The position numbers were made by a program, and so were the translations under genes. From assembly GCA_014378185.1 (NCBI GenBank), contig JACMOE010000357.1, positions 1 to 6,027 on the forward strand: a stretch of 6,027 nt of DNA. The letters run 5' to 3'. Of this stretch, positions 4,763 through 6,027 are shown piece by piece; the stretch's first letter is position 1; each line of letters starts with the position of its first letter. This stretch comes from Gemmatimonadaceae bacterium. GTDB taxonomy: Bacteria; Gemmatimonadota; Gemmatimonadetes; Gemmatimonadales; Gemmatimonadaceae. The notes beneath the pieces are model-generated. The model was not told where the DNA came from, ran no database searches, and was given only the letters and a program-made list of their open reading frames with translations.

Positions 4763-6027
4763 CTATTTCTTCTTCTGCGGAGCCGAGCCACGCTCGCGAA
4801 ACACCATGTTCTGCCCAGCGTAACCAAACTCGAGCCCCGAACTCTTCTCGACAAGCCGGATGGCCTGCATGCCGGAATCGAGCGAGGCGCGCATGGTGAC
4901 CTTGCGGTCGAGCAACGCGGTCTTCGGCACGCGAATCTCGTAGCCGTACCACCGCTTCATCATCGCGAGCGCATCCTTGAGTGGACGATTCTCCACCGCC
5001 AGCGTGCCCGTGGTCCACCCGGACGCCTCGGCACGCTCCGCATCGTTCGCCGGATGCGTCGTTCCGTCGTCACGCATCACGAGCGCGGCGCCAGCCGCCA
5101 GCGGATGCGAGATGTCGCCGTGCCGGACGTCGACCGAGCCTTCGCGCACGACGACCGTCACCCCGGGATCTCCGGGATACGCGCTCACCGTGAACGCCGT
5201 GCCGGTGGCCACGATGACTGCCTGACGTGCATGGACTTCGAAAGGCTTCTCGAGGCCCTTGGCCACGGTAAACGTGGCGGCTCCTTCGATTCCCACGCCG
5301 CGAAAGGTGGAGCTGAAGTCCTGCGGAATCACGAGCCTGGACTCCGGTGCCATGTTCGCCGTACTGCCGTCATTGAGGTTCACGTTGCCGGCTCGGCCCG
5401 CGGGCGTCGTGATGGGACGCGCGTCGGCAGAGGCGAGTGCCTTGGTGATCTTCCCCTTGGCCGCCATGCGGTCCATCGCAAAGATGCCGCCTGCCACGGC
5501 GGCGATGGCAACGCCCCCCAGCACGAATGCGAGCCACACGGGTGCTGACTTGCCCACGGCGCCAATGTGACCCGCGGCTTCGTGCCGCGATGCCGCCGCG
5601 ACCGCGGCGAGTGTATCCGCACTGTGCTCCTCGCCGTGCAGCGCATGCTGGATGTGCGCCCACGACTGCTCCGGATCGACGTCTCCCGATACGTGATGAT
5701 CCTCGTGCTTCACGGAGTTCCCGAAGCGGTGCGCTGCCGCACGCCGGCTCAACGCGCGCGCGGACGCATGGTGCACATCGGCCACGAGAAACTGGTGCAG
5801 CTCATCGGCGGTCTTGATCTTCTCGCGCGCATCCCACGCGCGCACGAAGGCTCCCTCCACCACTTTTGGCACGAGGGCGATCGCGTCCTCACCGAGATCG
5901 GCGCGGGCCTTGCTGCTGAGCGCGGGATACTCGATGAGAAAGGCGGACTTGGGGGCATTCTCGTCTCCGAGCGCGGTGGACGGCAGCGCGGAGAGTGACT
6001 GCGGCGCGTTGGAATCGCGCGGTGGAA
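4763..6027 (-). CDS. FecR-like anti-sigma protein with sigma-70 region 2-like N-terminus, 5' end outside the window
   Basis: The frame is open to the right edge, giving 420 visible residues; the start is missing. The GTG at 5872 is not a convincing start because conserved-looking sequence lies before it. Order of parts, numbering from that GTG: a sigma region 2-like block from about 20 residues before it to residue 49 (ADLGEDAIALV, EGAFVRAWDAREKI, ARALSRRAAAHR); a His-rich linker (48-102); one membrane helix (about 109-133, SAPVWLAFVLGGVAIAAV); a FecR domain (about 153-265, with TPAGRAGNVNLNDGSTANM and VATGTAFTVSAYPG); and a C-terminal STN/DUF4974-like segment (286-360, LAVENRPLKDALAMM and VTMRASLDSGMQAIRLV) ending in KKK. 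FecR proteins carry signals from an outer-membrane TonB-dependent receptor across the inner membrane to an ECF sigma factor. Topology here is cytoplasmic N-terminus and periplasmic C-terminus. No receptor or separate sigma gene is in the window. Sigma similarity is by eye. The stop is TAG at 4765-4763. Confidence 0.85.
   Translation of the reverse strand, partial: PPRDSNAPQSLSALPSTALGDENAPKSAFLIEYPALSSKARADLGEDAIALVPKVVEGAFVRAWDAREKIKTADELHQFLVADVHHASARALSRRAAAHRFGNSVKHEDHHVSGDVDPEQSWAHIQHALHGEEHSADTLAAVAAASRHEAAGHIGAVGKSAPVWLAFVLGGVAIAAVAGGIFAMDRMAAKGKITKALASADARPITTPAGRAGNVNLNDGSTANMAPESRLVIPQDFSSTFRGVGIEGAATFTVAKGLEKPFEVHARQAVIVATGTAFTVSAYPGDPGVTVVVREGSVDVRHGDISHPLAAGAALVMRDDGTTHPANDAERAEASGWTTGTLAVENRPLKDALAMMKRWYGYEIRVPKTALLDRKVTMRASLDSGMQAIRLVEKSSGLEFGYAGQNMVFRERGSAPQKKK

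Noticed and set aside
5870..5872. GTG as the true start of fecR
   Set aside because: The sigma-like pattern continues upstream (ADLGEDAIAL) and the frame stays open to the window edge with no other canonical start.
5567..5998. 143-codon plus-strand open frame opposite the FecR N-terminus
   Set aside because: It lies opposite the continuous FecR reading frame and shows no family signature.

Overview
The window is GC-rich (about two thirds G+C by eye), with GTG starts and tight gene packing. A FecR-type anti-sigma protein, a SulP transporter, a hemolysin III-like membrane protein and a C-terminal DUF2384 (MbcA/ParS) domain protein together suggest a Gram-negative, high-GC soil or aquatic bacterium. 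Gemmatimonadota is my best guess, on gene style alone. There is no rRNA, tRNA, CRISPR array, transposon or phage gene in the window.

Layout: (1) 3-482, plus strand: the C-terminal end of a polytopic membrane protein followed by a TPR-like tail, best read as an O-antigen ligase (Wzy/WaaL) family protein whose start lies outside the window. (2) 596-817, minus strand: a 73-residue protein that is essentially one MbcA/ParS C-terminal antitoxin domain, with no toxin beside it. (3) 1663-3237 and 998-1654, minus strand: a two-gene operon of a SulP anion transporter with a C-terminal STAS domain, then a hemolysin III/TrhA (PAQR-like) membrane protein. Eight bases separate them, and the ribosome binding site of the second gene overlaps the stop codon of the first. 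(4) 3472-4752, plus strand: a membrane-anchored phospholipase D/cardiolipin synthase-like enzyme, divergent from sulP, with Arg in place of the catalytic Lys in its first HKD motif. (5) 4763 to the right edge, minus strand: a FecR-like anti-sigma protein convergent with the PLD gene, 10 bases between the stops.

The most interesting object is the FecR gene. Its cytoplasmic N-terminus, before the single transmembrane helix, reads like region 2 of an ECF sigma factor. It is followed by a histidine-rich linker that may hold a remnant of region 4. This would make it a sigma/FecR hybrid rather than an ordinary anti-sigma factor. A second point is that the conserved SulP N-terminus is present in the DNA but has no ATG, GTG or TTG start codon in frame.

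No single pathway unites the window. Most genes concern the cell envelope: surface polysaccharide, phospholipid, anion transport and surface signalling. The large plus-strand open frames lying over sulP and the hemolysin III gene are antisense shadows of high-GC coding DNA.
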